Source of the DNA: Rotaria sordida
Lineage: Eukaryota; Rotifera; Eurotatoria; Philodinida; Philodinidae
NCBI GenBank assembly: GCA_905250125.1
Contig: CAJNOL010000621.1
Coordinates: 1 to 64,000, forward strand
Direction: 5' to 3'
Length of the DNA: 64,000 bases
The notes below the pieces were generated by a model. That model did not search any database. It was not told the origin of the DNA and saw only the letters and a list, made by a program, of their open reading frames with translations. Numbering within the stretch: the first letter of the stretch is position 1; every line of letters begins with the position of its first letter. Below are positions 1 to 12,568 of the stretch, piece by piece. Made by a program: the position numbers and the translations under genes.

Positions 1-1935
1 TGACAATAAGTTGCCGAAGAAAAAACTAGTTATCACATACTACGAATAAAAGAGAAAAAAATGACACTATTCATACAAAAAATGGATGATGAAATCAATA
101 ATCCACCGAAAACGAATTAGAATATTAATAGAAATAATATGAAGATAAACAAAATAGAACTGAAGAAAAACATGTACATTTCAACATGTAAATAAACGAT
201 GCAGCCGTTAAAATAAACTTCCTACAAACTTTAAATAGTCGATATACTAAATTATTCTAAAGAGATAAGGACTCATCAAAACTCAAAGCACACTGTCACT
301 TGAGATCGAACAAAACTCATTAAAAAGGGTTTAGAATTTCAATGTATTCATTGATTGCGAAAAGAAAGAGTAACAAATCATATGACTGTCTCAGGTTTGA
401 TGCATAGTCTATTTATTTGTCTACTTCTGAGCAAAATCAGTGGATGCAGTGAGAAACACGGGAACTTCTCTCATCGTCATCACGATAAATAGAAAGATAT
501 CTTAACGTTAACAGACGAAGGAGAAACATACTCTTATATAATTCAATCGATTCTATTCAATGAGCATCCTTTATTCATTTGCAAGATGATGAAAAAAACA
601 AACATAGTTCATTTTCTATTTTATCACTGTTAGACTTGTTTTATTTTTCTTCTAACAATGTTAAATCTTCAGAATTTAAAAATACTTATCTATACAAAAA
701 TGAAAACAGCAATAATTTTCGATAGTTCTAAGAAAAGTTGATCGTCAAATAAATCAGCAATAGATTCTTAACATAATAAGAATAAACGATCGTACAAATT
801 TTAGAAATATGAATGGAAAAAATACAGCGTTAACTCTGCTATATTGCAAATAGATCAAAATCACATTTTGAATTTTGAGAAAAAATAATAAATTAACAAA
901 GTAAACAAATAGATAGTAGAAAGAGGTATCAACTCGCACATATGTGAAGAGAAAAAAGTAGTCGCATACCTTTAAGAATATCCTTTTTTCTTTTAATGAT
1001 TGTTCAAAAATTGACTTGTCATTCTGATTTTAAAAAATCAGAGTAGTCTATAAATAACAATTCCCATATCAGATGTGTTCATATGAATACAAGCAATTAG
1101 AGCAAAGATGCTGCGTCTAAACGCGTTCAGTTGCTTTAAAAGGAAGGAGACAATACGAGGAAAAATATGTTTTCTTAACGAATATTTAGGCGTTGATATG
1201 TGTTTTAGCTTTTCGACACGGTAACAATCATGAAATTTGCGCTGAAAACAAATAAAAGCACTTAATTTAACCTGTTAAAGAAACCATTAGAATGTTTTTT
1301 TAAAATTATTTCAATATTTTATGTATTTTTAGTGAGTCATTACTAAAGATCCTCTAGGGCACGAGTCAATATGTTTCTGCATACGTCAAATACTCTTAGT
1401 TGATTTATATGTAGTAAGTGATATGGATGAAGCGCACATAACAATCAAAATGTTCTCTAGACTTATTCTAGCGGTTCTTTTAAATGGTCAACTAATTCGT
1501 TTTTGACTAACCTTATATCATTCGACAGTGAAATGTTTACTCTTTATCGGAAACTAAAAAGAAGCTCTTTGTGATCTTGATAGTTAAAACGATGAATAAA
1601 ATGTTTCAAAAACAGTTTCTGGCAGAATTGAGACACCAGACTTTAAAATTGTGTGAAATCAGATAGGGAAGAAAGGGACGAGACTTTTAGAATATAGTGC
1701 ATTTTTATAATATCTGAAGCCAAATGTTTTATTAAATTGAAATAAAGCATCTTTGTTTGAAAGGCAACATATATAGTAGTATCAAACGAAGAGAAAAAAT
1801 GGATTTCGTTTAGTAGATATCAATAAATCGAAGTACAATTCAATAGTGACGAAAAATAATCAACATGGGGATTACTATTAATTTTTTTTTTCTTATGATA
1901 AAGATTTAATCACTCATAATATAAGATTGCTGATC
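1..1935. other. No recognisable gene
   Basis: AT-rich sequence with short, compositionally random open frames on both strands. I see no conserved protein, no convincing splice-linked exons and no RNA gene. Part of it may be 3' flank of the secreted Cys-rich gene that reads leftwards into this interval. Confidence 0.5.
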
Positions 1936-1949
1936 TTCTCAATATCAGG

Positions 1950-4007
1950 TTCAGCTAACTGTAAAGTAATATTGCATACAAAAGAACTGTATATACTTCA
2001 TTAAAAATTAGTGATAGTCAAGATCAAAAAGTGTTAATATAATGCTTACCTAGTTGCTGAGTAGTTCTTGCAGTTGTCGTTGTAGTTGGCATTGACGTTG
2101 TTGTTGAAGTGTTCATCGCTATTCAGCATTATAGAAAAATTTATGTAATCAAAGCGGATAGTTTAGGTTTGACATAGAGTACAATGTAGAACTCGAAGCA
2201 TTTAAGCTTCAGATGAAGTCTAAGCAGGATTTCAAAGTAGAGCACCGATCTCCAATGGTCTGAAAAGGTATCTGTTTTCTTTCAAAACTGATTTTTGATG
2301 GAAAACGTCTATGTCCATCGGAGACCGAAAACACAGTAAAATTTTCGACAATTCTATTCGATTTGATGCGGCTGAATCAAATTAAATAAAATCACATTGA
2401 GTGGAACCAAATCAATCGAAACTGCTCTGCTCAAATTCATCGCTTCTGTTATATTTTAAATACGGGTAAAAGATTTAAATGTACGGACTGCCATTGAAGT
2501 ACAAGATCATTATTCGAAGTATGAAGTTTGTGATTTCAACCTGTCACATAAATTGCCTACATGCCAGTGTGTTCGTGATCTTAGACCATTAGAATATTCT
2601 GTCGTCATATTAGCAGTGTGAGTGGAATGGCTTCACAGAGATATTCGAAAAAACCGAAGAATACTGTACAGATAAATTGTTAAAAGCTCTCTCTCTCGTC
2701 CTTTTTGTCGTCAGACGGTTTGAATATTGATATTCTTCTCTTAAGAAAGAAATCTCAAATATTTGATACAAGCAGGCATAGCCTCCAAAATAATTAGCCG
2801 TACCAAGAACACCCCGCCAATATGCATTCTGTGCTTATTAGTATTTTTCTAAGGCGGCTGAATCAGAGGTGCTACAAGCTGTGAAATATAATTCACGTAC
2901 ACAGTTGCATTACTGATCATTAGTGACATATTCATTCAATTCAATGACTAAAATACTCTTAAGCTCTAGCGTTTACTTCGTCATAGCTAAATGATCAGTC
3001 TTCAATTTCGCAAGGTTAGTCATTAGAAACATGACAGAGAGAATCATGAATGCGTTTTTCTTCGAACTAGATGTTAATCACAGTTGTCTTGAAAAAAGAC
3101 TGTCGAGTAAACTCAACATTCACTAGACGCAGTCGAGTATATAACAAAAATTGTGAATAAAGAGAAATGTGGCACAATAGAATTGAAGTGCTCTTCTGGA
3201 GATTCTAACATATGATACGTTCTACAGAATCGAATCGAATGATTAATTGTTCAATTTGTTTCGGTCTCTGATGTACATTCAAAAATTCACTGCGTCTTGA
3301 TGCATTGCTAAATATAACTGAAATCGACTCTGTATTTCAAATTAATGAATATAGTTCATGAGAAGAGATGAAATCTTTTTTTTCAATGATTACAATTCGT
3401 ATTCTCTATACCATGCTTTATCTACTTTTTCAAAGGCTCTTTGACTCTTCCCGCTACTCCTACATCAACATGAACTACATATGTGGGGGTGTGTCCATAT
3501 TGAAGAAATAAATTTAAGAAAGATTCGGCTTTCATTTGAATCTGTAGACCACTCTTTGTTTTCTTACTTGCTCTCGGTGGACAGAGTTGTCGATTGAAAC
3601 TGGGCACTGGATAACAAACAGGAAGATTATGACATCGAGGATGATGAACACATCTATGGTTAGGTTCACGACAAAGGTTGTTTGAGCTTTCACATGCAAC
3701 TAGCTCAGAACAATCCACAAATTCATCGCTACAAATGCCAACGTCAATAGCACCGGCTATATGAAAACAGGCACACGCACTATTTAGCGAACATCGATCA
3801 TATTGAGTAATTCCCGCGCAGAATTGAGATTTCACTCGAACTAGCGACATACTAAATTAATAGAAGGATATGTAAAAAGAAAACAAGAATCAAACCTGTA
3901 AAGCTTAAAAAGAAAAAGTGTTCAACATTAGATGAATAGGAAAAAAATAGATTTTAGAATTACCTGAATAGAATGAATACAAAACAACGAATTACTGTTG
4001 AAACCAT
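1950..4007 (-). CDS. Secreted cysteine-rich protein with Thr-rich linker
   Basis: Three exons read right to left. Exon 1 (4007-3964) encodes a hydrophobic signal peptide beginning MVSTVIRCFVFILF. Exon 2 (3851-3568) holds a Cys-rich domain with motifs DRCSLNSACACF, CSELVAC, NHRCVHHPRC, PVCYP and LCPP, about 16 cysteines in about 80 residues. Exon 3 (2118-2050) is Thr/Ser-rich (TSMPTTTTTARTTQ), like a mucin-type linker. Introns are 112 nt and 1,449 nt, GT-AG, and the phases agree (2 then 1). The open frame running on past exon 2 to 3422 is probably intron read-through, because a gtaag donor at 3567 joins exon 3 in phase. A possible last exon near 1958 would add two residues and a stop; this end is uncertain. 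From memory, bdelloid genomes carry many proteins with this Cys pattern, usually followed by Thr-rich stretches. Function is unknown; extracellular location is inferred from the signal peptide. Confidence 0.6.
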
Positions 4008-4249
4008 CGCTTGCTTTAAAATGAGACAGAATAGCGGCGGCACCCGTCTTTATATCTAATGAAGAGATAATATTTTTCGCATTTGCCGAAAGTGAAGAAG
4101 CGCACAAAGTGATCTTTCGATAAATAGAAATTCAATATTGCTCTATTGCTTCCTTCGATGCTTAATTTTTCTACAAAAAAAGTAATCTTTATAGAAAAGA
4201 AGAGCGTTGTGAAAGCGATATGGGATTGCTTCTGCGATATAAGCATTTA

Positions 4250-4985
4250 ATAGACTCGCGCCATCATTCAAAATATGAATATTATTGTTGTCAATCATCG
4301 ATTTACTATGTAATGACGACTTAGAACAATTTCAAGGACAAATTTTATTTATAATATTTGTATTTTTATTATAGGCAGCTTACAGGAGTTTGCATCTTGA
4401 TCAAATCAACATCACAATCTATAGGTAGCCATATGCATTTGTACTTTGGACTGTGTCTTCATTGAATCTCAAGGGTTTATTTGTTCGACTTCATCTTCTA
4501 TAGTTTAATAAAAGATCTTCTATGAAAATAGCGGTGTGGCTAGGAGTATAGCAAAGGTTAGGATTGTTCACCAGTAAACAAAGTTATTTCTATGATGAAA
4601 CAGATTTCTGTTCCCTCTACTGAAACGTTTTCTGACATTTCAGTTACGATACTATTCGAAAACGCTCTTCCCAGCAAAATGTCCGTGCTTAATCGAGTCA
4701 GTCACGTTCAACTTTAGATCGCAGAATCATTTGTCAACTCTCAAGTGAATGGTGTTCAATTTTTATCTCGATATTCTCCTTTCAAATCAGAGATTTGACT
4801 ACAGGAATCTTCTTTCAATCTTGCCATCATCATTCTTGTTGTTATCATTGACTATCAAACAAAGTCTGATTGAAAATATGGGGGTGATATGAATGTACTT
4901 ACCGTTGTGAGTGAGGACTTTTCTATCCATTTATGTTCGCATGACAGTCAGAATGATTCTTTTGAAGCTTTTTGCTTTTTCTTTA
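4250..4985. other. Intergenic, nothing recognised
   Basis: Upstream flank of the secreted Cys-rich gene. There are no open frames with coding character and no clear repeat structure. Confidence 0.4.
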
Positions 4986-4989
4986 TCTA

Positions 4990-5705
4990 ATTTCTTTGAG
5001 ATCAGGAGGCGGGTGTGGAGTGTAGGGTATGAGTGTGGGTGTGTTGGTGTGTGAATGCGGGTGTAGGTACGTGGGTTAGAGCGTCGATCAGGGCACACAA
5101 AATTTCCGTACTCACACAGATACTCATACCCACATCCACTCCCCATGTGGATGTGGGTGTTGGTGAAGGTGAGGATGTGTGGGGGTGGAGAGTGTGGGTG
5201 TGACCAGGTGAATAAATCCGGCAACAGTTCTGATCGGATCCGACCTATCGACAAAATTCTATGGGAATCCGGGACACAGAACCACTCACGAGTCCGACGG
5301 ATGAAACGTATTTAATTAGTTAAGTACCGATTACTATTTAGCGCCAACATTAGAGATCAGTAAGAGTGGTGCGTTGGATTCTGTCCAATACCGGCAATAG
5401 GATTCTATGGGATTCCAACACTAGGGATCCGAATGTCGTTTCGGGTCCGCGATTCAGAGGATATTTCGTCGGTTTTATAGAAATTCATAGAAAATTTGAT
5501 GGGATTCCCATCGGATCCGAGCTGGTCCTACTGTCGAATTGAATCTCCGGGGTGGATGGGTGTGGGTGAGGGTTTGTCGGGGTGGAGGGTGTGGGTGTTG
5601 GTGTGAACGGCTAGGAGGGTGAGTCTCGATCTTTTCTTGGAATACATATCGACACCTACACATTCCACACTCACACCCACATCCTGGTTTGCAACCAGAA
5701 ACTTT
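4990..5705. repeat. G-rich TGTGGG-like tracts flanking a GGATCC-type repeat
   Basis: Two blocks, about 5000-5210 and 5545-5690, are dense in GGGTGTGGGTG-like words; TGTGGG occurs at least six times on the + strand, and CCCACA words occur inside each block, so each could fold back on itself. Between them (about 5215-5540) is sequence rich in GGATCC, GGAATCC and ATCGG words, resembling the repeats near 43.7 kb and 54.5-54.9 kb. Open frames here are low-complexity by-products. It could be a composite repeat element or an interstitial telomere-like remnant. Confidence 0.6.
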
Positions 5706-5719
5706 TTTACTGTTACTCT

Positions 5720-6430
5720 TACCCATAGCAAAAATTTACAACAATATCCGTCTTCTTGATATACGTGGTCTCGTTAAATTCGTAGTTACATTATGCAGAT
5801 TTTAGTTTCTAACCTCTTTAACTGACAAACAATGATATTGATTATCTTTCAAAATTATAACTTGATCAATTTTTCGAAAAAACTAGAAAGTCTGACGCCT
5901 GTTATTCTTATTTGCTAAGGTCTGTAATGAAGAGTATCTGTAATGGGAGCCTACATCGCTATGTGTCTGTAAAGGGACCTTACGTTACTATGTGTATGTA
6001 AGAGAAGGAAGAGGGGGAGAGTCGCAAATACTTGAACTTAAAATTTACACTCATTATTTTCTTCGAAAATATATGTAAGTTCTGCAAAACTGAAAGTGTA
6101 CTTGCTGGTGATTTTAATAGGGTTATATACATTCTGACCTATGGATTATTTAATGACATAGGAGTCTTTGATTGTCTTCTTAACACTAGTCGGAAAACAC
6201 AGAGAAAACCTTGTGCAGAAAAACACCACCAGTAAGGATTAGGGGTCTTTTTATTATTGTGAATTAAAAAATAAAGAGAAAGCGTTCCGAAAGAAATTAT
6301 ATCTAATATGGAACTGTGTTTTTTTCACTCTATCGATTTGTAAAAAGGAACTTGTCGTTTTTTTCTATCTGGAATTCAAGAAAAGTCATTCTTCTTTAAT
6401 AGCGAGTGTTTCACAGAAATATAGAGTAAG
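5720..6430. other. Intergenic, nothing recognised
   Basis: AT-rich. The only open frame (6032-6235, +) has no recognisable similarity and no splice partners. Confidence 0.4.
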
Positions 6431-6439
6431 GACACTCTC

Positions 6440-7105
6440 ACAGTGAATTTTCAATAAAAAAAAAACATTTTTTTGGATTTGACTTTTTCAGATTATATTG
6501 ACATTTGAGAGCTCATAAAATAAGATCTTTCTAATGAGGAAATCTCTTCAGCTTTCTCCTGTTTCGATTTCAATGATTTTTTGTCTATAGATACTGCATA
6601 GTGTTTTAATAAATGCCTTAAAATAATTGGGGTTTCTATTGATATTTGATTAAGCTCTTGAATTTTTAAGTTGCCTATTTTCTAGAAGCCCCAGAATTTC
6701 GAAAAACTTGTATTTTTGAATTTAGATCTGAAACTTTGTGCATACAACAATCTCAACTAAACTTACTTTCATAAAAGAACTCACAAGTTTTAAACAATGA
6801 ATCTTCGAGATATGAAGCTTTCAAAAAATGCATGCTATGTGCACTATCCATTGAAAAGGGTCTATATCTCAAAGAGGCTGTTTAAAACTTCTAATCTTTT
6901 GTATGGGAGCTAATCTAGTTGAGTACACTATATATACAAAGTTTCAGATCAAAATTTTTAAATTCGAATTTTCCCGAAACTTGGGATCTATAGAAAATGG
7001 ACATATTAAAAGTTTGATAGTTTATGTCAGTGTATTTTTCTTCGAAAAAAAAATACAATGTGAGTTTCACAAAACTTGAGAAGGGTTTTTTTTTTAACAT
7101 AATTA
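6440..7105. repeat. Long imperfect inverted repeat (MITE-like)
   Basis: Left arm text near 6715-6800 (GATCTGAAACTTTGTGCATA, AAGTTTTAAACAATG, TCTTCGAGATAT) reappears reverse-complemented near 6860-6955 (TATATCTCAAAGAGGCTG, TTTAAAACTTC, CAAAGTTTCAGATC), with the centre near 6830. The unit TTTTGTCTATAGATACT (about 6580) recurs near 42955 with similar downstream text, so this is a dispersed family. No coding capacity seen. Confidence 0.6.
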
Positions 7106-7340
7106 ATAAATATTAATTAGACATCAATAGTTTAGTTGTTGAATTTTATTATTTTAATCGTTATGAAAAGTAAAATGTTATCAAAGTATGATGCGTAATC
7201 AATATTACAAAAAAACTTTTCGGAGTTTCTTATATTGTTTCATGATTAATTATGTTTTTATCTAGCCGAAATATATATTTATAAATATCACTGGGATAAA
7301 AGAAAAAGAGTACAAGCACATATACAGAAAGAAACATATA

Positions 7341-10300
7341 TCAATTAGAAAGAAGGTCTTTTCTAAAACCAATATCTAGTGATGTTGTTCGTTGTCTTAG
7401 TTCATTATCATCTTTTGCTTCAATATATGCTCGCTGATTTGATGATGAATTTTCTATTTGTTCTACATTATTTATTGTTCTTGTTATAGCCACATGAGGA
7501 GATGGTCGAAGTGAACCCATCATAAAAGGTAAATGTACTTCATATCGTGAATACATCAAAATAAGTACAATAACAATAAATAAAATCAAAAGAATAATAA
7601 TTGGCCATAAAACCATAGGTACATGACGCATAGTACCAGCAAAAAATTGTGATAGACTTTCACCTATTATACCAAGTGGTGTAACAAATAATTGAGCAAA
7701 AGTCATTGATAAAGCCTTTTAGAAAACAAAAATCAAAAAAATAATTGATATTATTTTATAAATAGACGAGAATTTTACTTGAATAGGTGTAACTTGTGAA
7801 TGAGGTGTAGCACGTAATGCTTTGTGATATTCAAAACATTCATTAGTTGGTAATTGTACGAAACGACCAAAATAAGATTTAACAGAATCCCATATACCCA
7901 TTGAATGACCTTGACAATGTTTTGGTATTTTTTTCATAAGAACTTCATCGACTTTTGCTTGTGCTTCCTATAGAATAAATCGATTTCATTTTTATTCAAT
8001 TTAAATTAATAAACAAACCTGATAAAGTGTATACCAATTTTGTATAACAGAAACAATAAATGTGACTATAAAGAAAGTTGTAAGCCATCGACCACGACGA
8101 AGATGAATACGAATACTGATAAAACTTACTGCTCCAATTGCAATCAGAATCAAAATACTCTAGAATATAATAGTGGCATAACCAGGATTTTGATAATAAA
8201 TGAGGAGTAAGGCTTAGATAGCCGAGCTCTGTCTGGTGGGAGCAAGAACCTCAACCTCTCTTAATTATAGCACTAATGTCCGCTGAAGAATTAAAGAGGA
8301 GTAGATGTAATCTCAAAAATTTGACAACGACAACAGCTAATGACCTGCAGTTTTCAGCAATCGAATGTGGAGAGTTCCGGTCGTCTTTTCGTCTAATACT
8401 ATATAAAATAAAATTATTTTAAAGTCCATCATTTTCGTAAACAACGTAAAAACATGCAAGAAAATAGTGTTCAGTTTCAAAGAAATTTTTATCAAAAATC
8501 AGAAAATTTGCTAAAAATCAATTAAATACCTACACGATTTTGTTTACTCAACAATGAGATGTAAGAAGACAATCGTCTGAATCATACCTTAAACTATAGA
8601 TCTGAATCACATGTCAAAATCAAAATTACATCGAAATGGAACACAGGTTTGACGCATTTTGTTTTGAATATTTTGCGAAGATGATAGATTTTAAACTAAT
8701 TTTACCTTATAGAGTGTCAGACAAAGAGACATCTGAAGTTCTCCTATTTCATTTACTGAAAACCATAGGTTTCTAGCTATTGCTGTTGGCGAGTTATTGA
8801 GCTTACAGGCACTACTCTGTAATTCTGACGCGGACATTAGTTTCGAATATCAAATAAAATGAAATCATAATCCAATAGAAATACACAAATTTGAATTTGA
8901 TGAAAACAAGATAAGATCTATGAGTTAAGTTACAAACTCCATTTGTGCGTCTCTTGAAGACTAATAAGAGAATATTCGCAAGTAGACATGAAAGTCGATG
9001 TATTAATCTGCGACGGTGGTGAATACACGTTTTCGATGTTTTTATTATATTCATAATTCCGTGACATTTTGAAATAATAAGAAAAATCTTAATGATAAGA
9101 AATTGGACAAGAATATCTATGGAAACTGATCCTCGATGTGGAAAATTTTCAAAAAAAATCTAATATCAATTCTTTTGTCGTTTCTAGATCACTAGAAAAT
9201 TGGCGACGACTCACGAGAGAACCTTCCTAATTGACTTAGCTTGTTATTGCGTAGATACTGCAAATTTACAATCGTTTTAAATGAATGTCGTACTCTTCCT
9301 CAGGAACACTAGGAAAACAAAATTTTCAAGTGTCGACTTAAAACTTTGTACGAAAGTATACCTTAATGAAAATAGTTTATTGTATTTGCTTCTATCCTGA
9401 AATAAGAATATTGAATCTACCGTTATATATGAATGATGTAAAATACATGATTTTATCATAGCTGTATCTTAAGATAGGAACAATGACAAGATTTGAAACA
9501 TTCAGAAAAACAACTATTCTCATTAAGAACTGTCTCTGTGCAAAGTTTCAAGCCCAAATTCGAAAAAACAGCTTTGCTGGAATTCTTGAGAGAAACTACA
9601 GCATTCATATAAAACCTACTTTAAAAGTGCAATATTTCGGTAGCAATAAACTAATGATTTGAACTGTTGTCAAGGTATTCATAGCTCACTTGGGTGTAGA
9701 TAGTACATGTAGTCTCGACTCAAAAGTAATTTATCAGTTGCGAGACTTGTCTCGTCAACCGATCGATGTACACCTCTATTCGAGAGTGATATGTTGCTTC
9801 GAATATCATAGATTATCAGTAAATCAAATACTACTAGATAACATAACATTCAAAGGATGCATATACAGTTGTGAAAAACATTATTTAATTTTTTTTCTAT
9901 ATAGAATCAGATTTTTGGCTTGTTATTATCATAAAGAAAATTTTATTTCCATAATATAAATTCTTCAAAATCGAACAATTGATATTTCAGTTAAACGAGA
10001 ATACTATAATTAATTTTCGAATACTTGATTTGATACTTACTTTAATTATCATATTGACATCAAATGATCGTAACCATACTGACCATGTTAAATTACTAAA
10101 TATTGGTTTATCTTCTTCTATTTTATGTACAATACGTTTGAGAAGATCAGATATAACATGAACTTCATGAAGAACATCTTTCTAAAAACATCTATTATAT
10201 TATATAAAATAATCAATTAATAAAATCAAACTTGTTCATAACGTGATGCTGATGCAAATTGATTAAGTCGATCAAATTCACTAGGAGACAATTCAAGTAA

Positions 10301-10721
10301 AAGACGATATTCTTTGGCATTTTTTGACTAAATATATTTAATCAATGCTATTAATTCGAGTTATAAAAAAGAAAAGATTCCATACGGGAAATTTTTCAAT
10401 CCAATCTTTGATTACATGACGATATGCAGTAAGTACTGTTCGATATTCAGTTTTAAATGTTGATGGACATGTTTCATCATCTTTCTAGAATATTTAACTT
10501 ATTTTTTAAAAAAAAATAAAGAACAAACAAAAAATAAAACATACGACATTGAGTACATGTTTTTGAACTTTTTCTTTCACTTTGGTTGATGCGTAATCAA
10601 CTTTTTCAGCAACTTGATCTTTAACATTGTTGAACATATCAAATATATCTTGTGAATTAACGAAAAAAATTGTTAACAATAAATAAAAAATAATACACCG
10701 GGTTGTCAAATTGAAAAGCAT
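7341..10721 (-). CDS. CLCC1: CLCC1-like ER chloride channel
   Basis: Seven exons, all joined in phase 0: 10721-10545, 10484-10386, 10327-10232, 10181-10041, 8159-8019, 7967-7779, 7715-7341, giving 405 residues. An N-terminal signal peptide (MLFNLTTRCIIFYLLLTIFF) precedes a luminal helical region. Hydrophobic segments lie at about 172-190 (ILILIAIGAVSFISI) and 195-213 (WLTTFFIVTFIVSVIQNWY), then a Cys-bearing loop (KHCQGHSMGIWDS, TNECFEYHKAL), then TFAQLFVTPLGIIGESL and a third membrane segment at about 312-335. The order matches animal CLCC1, including the conserved block equivalent to human TFTTFVTEPLKHIG. CLCC1 acts in ER membranes in anion/ER ion homeostasis. The C-terminal tail is shorter than in vertebrates. 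Most introns are 50-63 nt, but intron 5 (8160-10040) is 1,881 nt and carries repeat sequence. Confidence 0.85.
9270..9630. repeat. Inverted-repeat element inside CLCC1 intron 5
   Basis: Text around 9278-9350 (AAATGAATGTCGTACTCTTCC ... GACTTAAAACTTTGTAC) recurs reverse-complemented around 9535-9620 (GTGCAAAGTTTCAAG ... CTACAGCATTCATA), giving an imperfect palindrome. A diverged relative lies near 12025-12110. It accounts for part of the expansion of this intron. Confidence 0.5.
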
Positions 10722-11108
10722 ATTTGAATGTTACTTGAATGTTATTTGAAATTGAAATAAAATTCTCATAATCTATAGTGTTTGCGTGTAAATGAAACAA
10801 ATAAAGTTATGGATTGTTGATAAGCTTATCGGGAATATGTTCGATCGATGACGCTAGTTATTGATCAATAACAGCACAATATTTTTTCTAAAAACATTTT
10901 ACTTCATTATATAAAACTAAGAACTTTCTTCATTTTTTGTGATGTAGTAACAAATAACTCTGGTATTACTATTTTAGCGTATATTAGAATTTCTTTGTCA
11001 TTATATTTCTACTCATTAAATGAGTATATTCCTTTCGTTTTATGGAATATTTTATTATGTCACTGCACATATATATATATATGTGATTTTTCCTTTAGAC
11101 ATTCACCT

Positions 11109-11367
11109 CAGGGATGTGGCGACCACGGGGTGCAGGGGGTGCGTACCCCCTCACTTTTAGAAAATTTTCGCTTTTTCCCAGCAAAAATTGTTAATTTTAT
11201 TGAAAAAAAAGATCGTGAAATGGAAAAATAAGGATCTGCACCTCCCCCCACTTTTTAAAATTTCGTAAATGCATTATTTCATGTTCAAAAATTTTTTAAA
11301 TACACCCTCAACTTTTCAAAAAATTTCCTTTGCACCCCTCTACTTTTTCCTCTTCGCCACATCCCTG
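11109..11367. mobile_element. hAT-type MITE with 8-bp target duplication (copy 1)
   Basis: A 259-bp element bounded by terminal inverted repeats CAGGGATGTGGCGA and TCGCCACATCCCTG (approximately; the left end reads CAGGGATGTGGCGACC). It is flanked by a perfect 8-bp direct duplication ATTCACCT (11101-11108 and 11368-11375). CAGGG termini with 8-bp duplications are typical of the hAT superfamily. No transposase coding; the open frame through it is incidental. A close relative lies at 51290-51553. Confidence 0.9.
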
Positions 11368-11379
11368 ATTCACCTCCAC

Positions 11380-12560
11380 TTCCGACTTTCTAAATCAATA
11401 CCAATATGTGACAGTTTTATGTTTATCTTATCTTTTAAAAGAATTTCAAATATGACTCATCAGTACTATGTTCTTTCATAGTTTTTCGCTTTTTGTTTAT
11501 GATGAATCAAGATAAATGAAACACTTGAATAGTTAGATATTCAAAAATCGATTCTGTTTGTCTTATTTTCACAATTTCATATAGGATGACTCGATCATAC
11601 GTGCTTGAATTTCAATAAAAAAATAACATGGATTTAAAATGGATTCTTTCGAATTGTACATTTCAGACAAAATAGTCTGAATGAAGAAAGAAATGATCAA
11701 ATATTTTAGTAGAGAATATTTCTAGTAGCTAGTTTCTTGATATATTTTTTATACATACTATTTGATAGTACATAAGTATCTAGGAAGGACATCTGTAGTA
11801 AACTAGTGTTATGATTCTTTTTCAGAACTTCTTCATTATTTGAAAACGTTAAATTAACAATTATTATTATGAATGATCTCACGAAGCAAGTCCTTCAAAT
11901 GATAAATCGCTTTTGAATCGAGGCTATATGTATTGTGTAGATCCTAATGAACTATGAATACTCTAAAAAGAGTTCGTGCTTCCAGCTTATTATTGCGGAG
12001 CTAGTGCCTTTCTATGGTATTTTTTAAATGAATGCTGTGTTTCCCTCAGGCATATCAGAAAAAATGATTTTCAAATTGCGACTTGCAATTTTGCATAGTT
12101 TCAGGTCTCTTGCTTTGCTTCTATCCTGAAATTTCATCCCAAGAAATAGAATATTTTCTAATCATTAAATTCTTGATTCTGTTCAGTTTTTATAAGAAAA
12201 ATAGAACGTCTCCGAAAATATTTAGTAAAAGAAACCTTGACGTCAATATGATTTCAGTAGTTAATGATTAATATGACGAATATACAAAAATATAAGCATT
12301 ACAATCAATGAAAAAACATACCAATCTTGTGGCGCACTCTTTTCTTTTTTTTGACGACTCACAAATAATAAATCCTTCGTTTTATTTCTTCTTCTTTTGT
12401 TTGTACCTTATCACACAACTAACACGTGAATATCAGATTGTGAAACAAAAACAATACCATTTGTCATAAAATTTTTGTAAGTAATGAATAAAACAAGAAA
12501 TTTAAATGAAGAAAAAAAAATATGATTCATTTTGTTTTCTTTCTTTAAGTTTTAATTGTT
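11380..12560. other. Intergenic, mostly unassigned
   Basis: Contains a diverged relative (about 12025-12110) of the repeat in CLCC1 intron 5. No gene recognised. It ends at the Flower start codon after a T-rich leader. Confidence 0.4.
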
Positions 12561-12568
12561 AAATCAAT

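Noticed and set aside
4931..5731. His/Thr/Pro-rich minus-strand frames
   Set aside because: Translations of GT-rich repeats; composition explains them.
11001..11231. Plus-strand frame running into CAGGGATGTGG sequence
   Set aside because: It crosses the hAT MITE boundary and is incidental.
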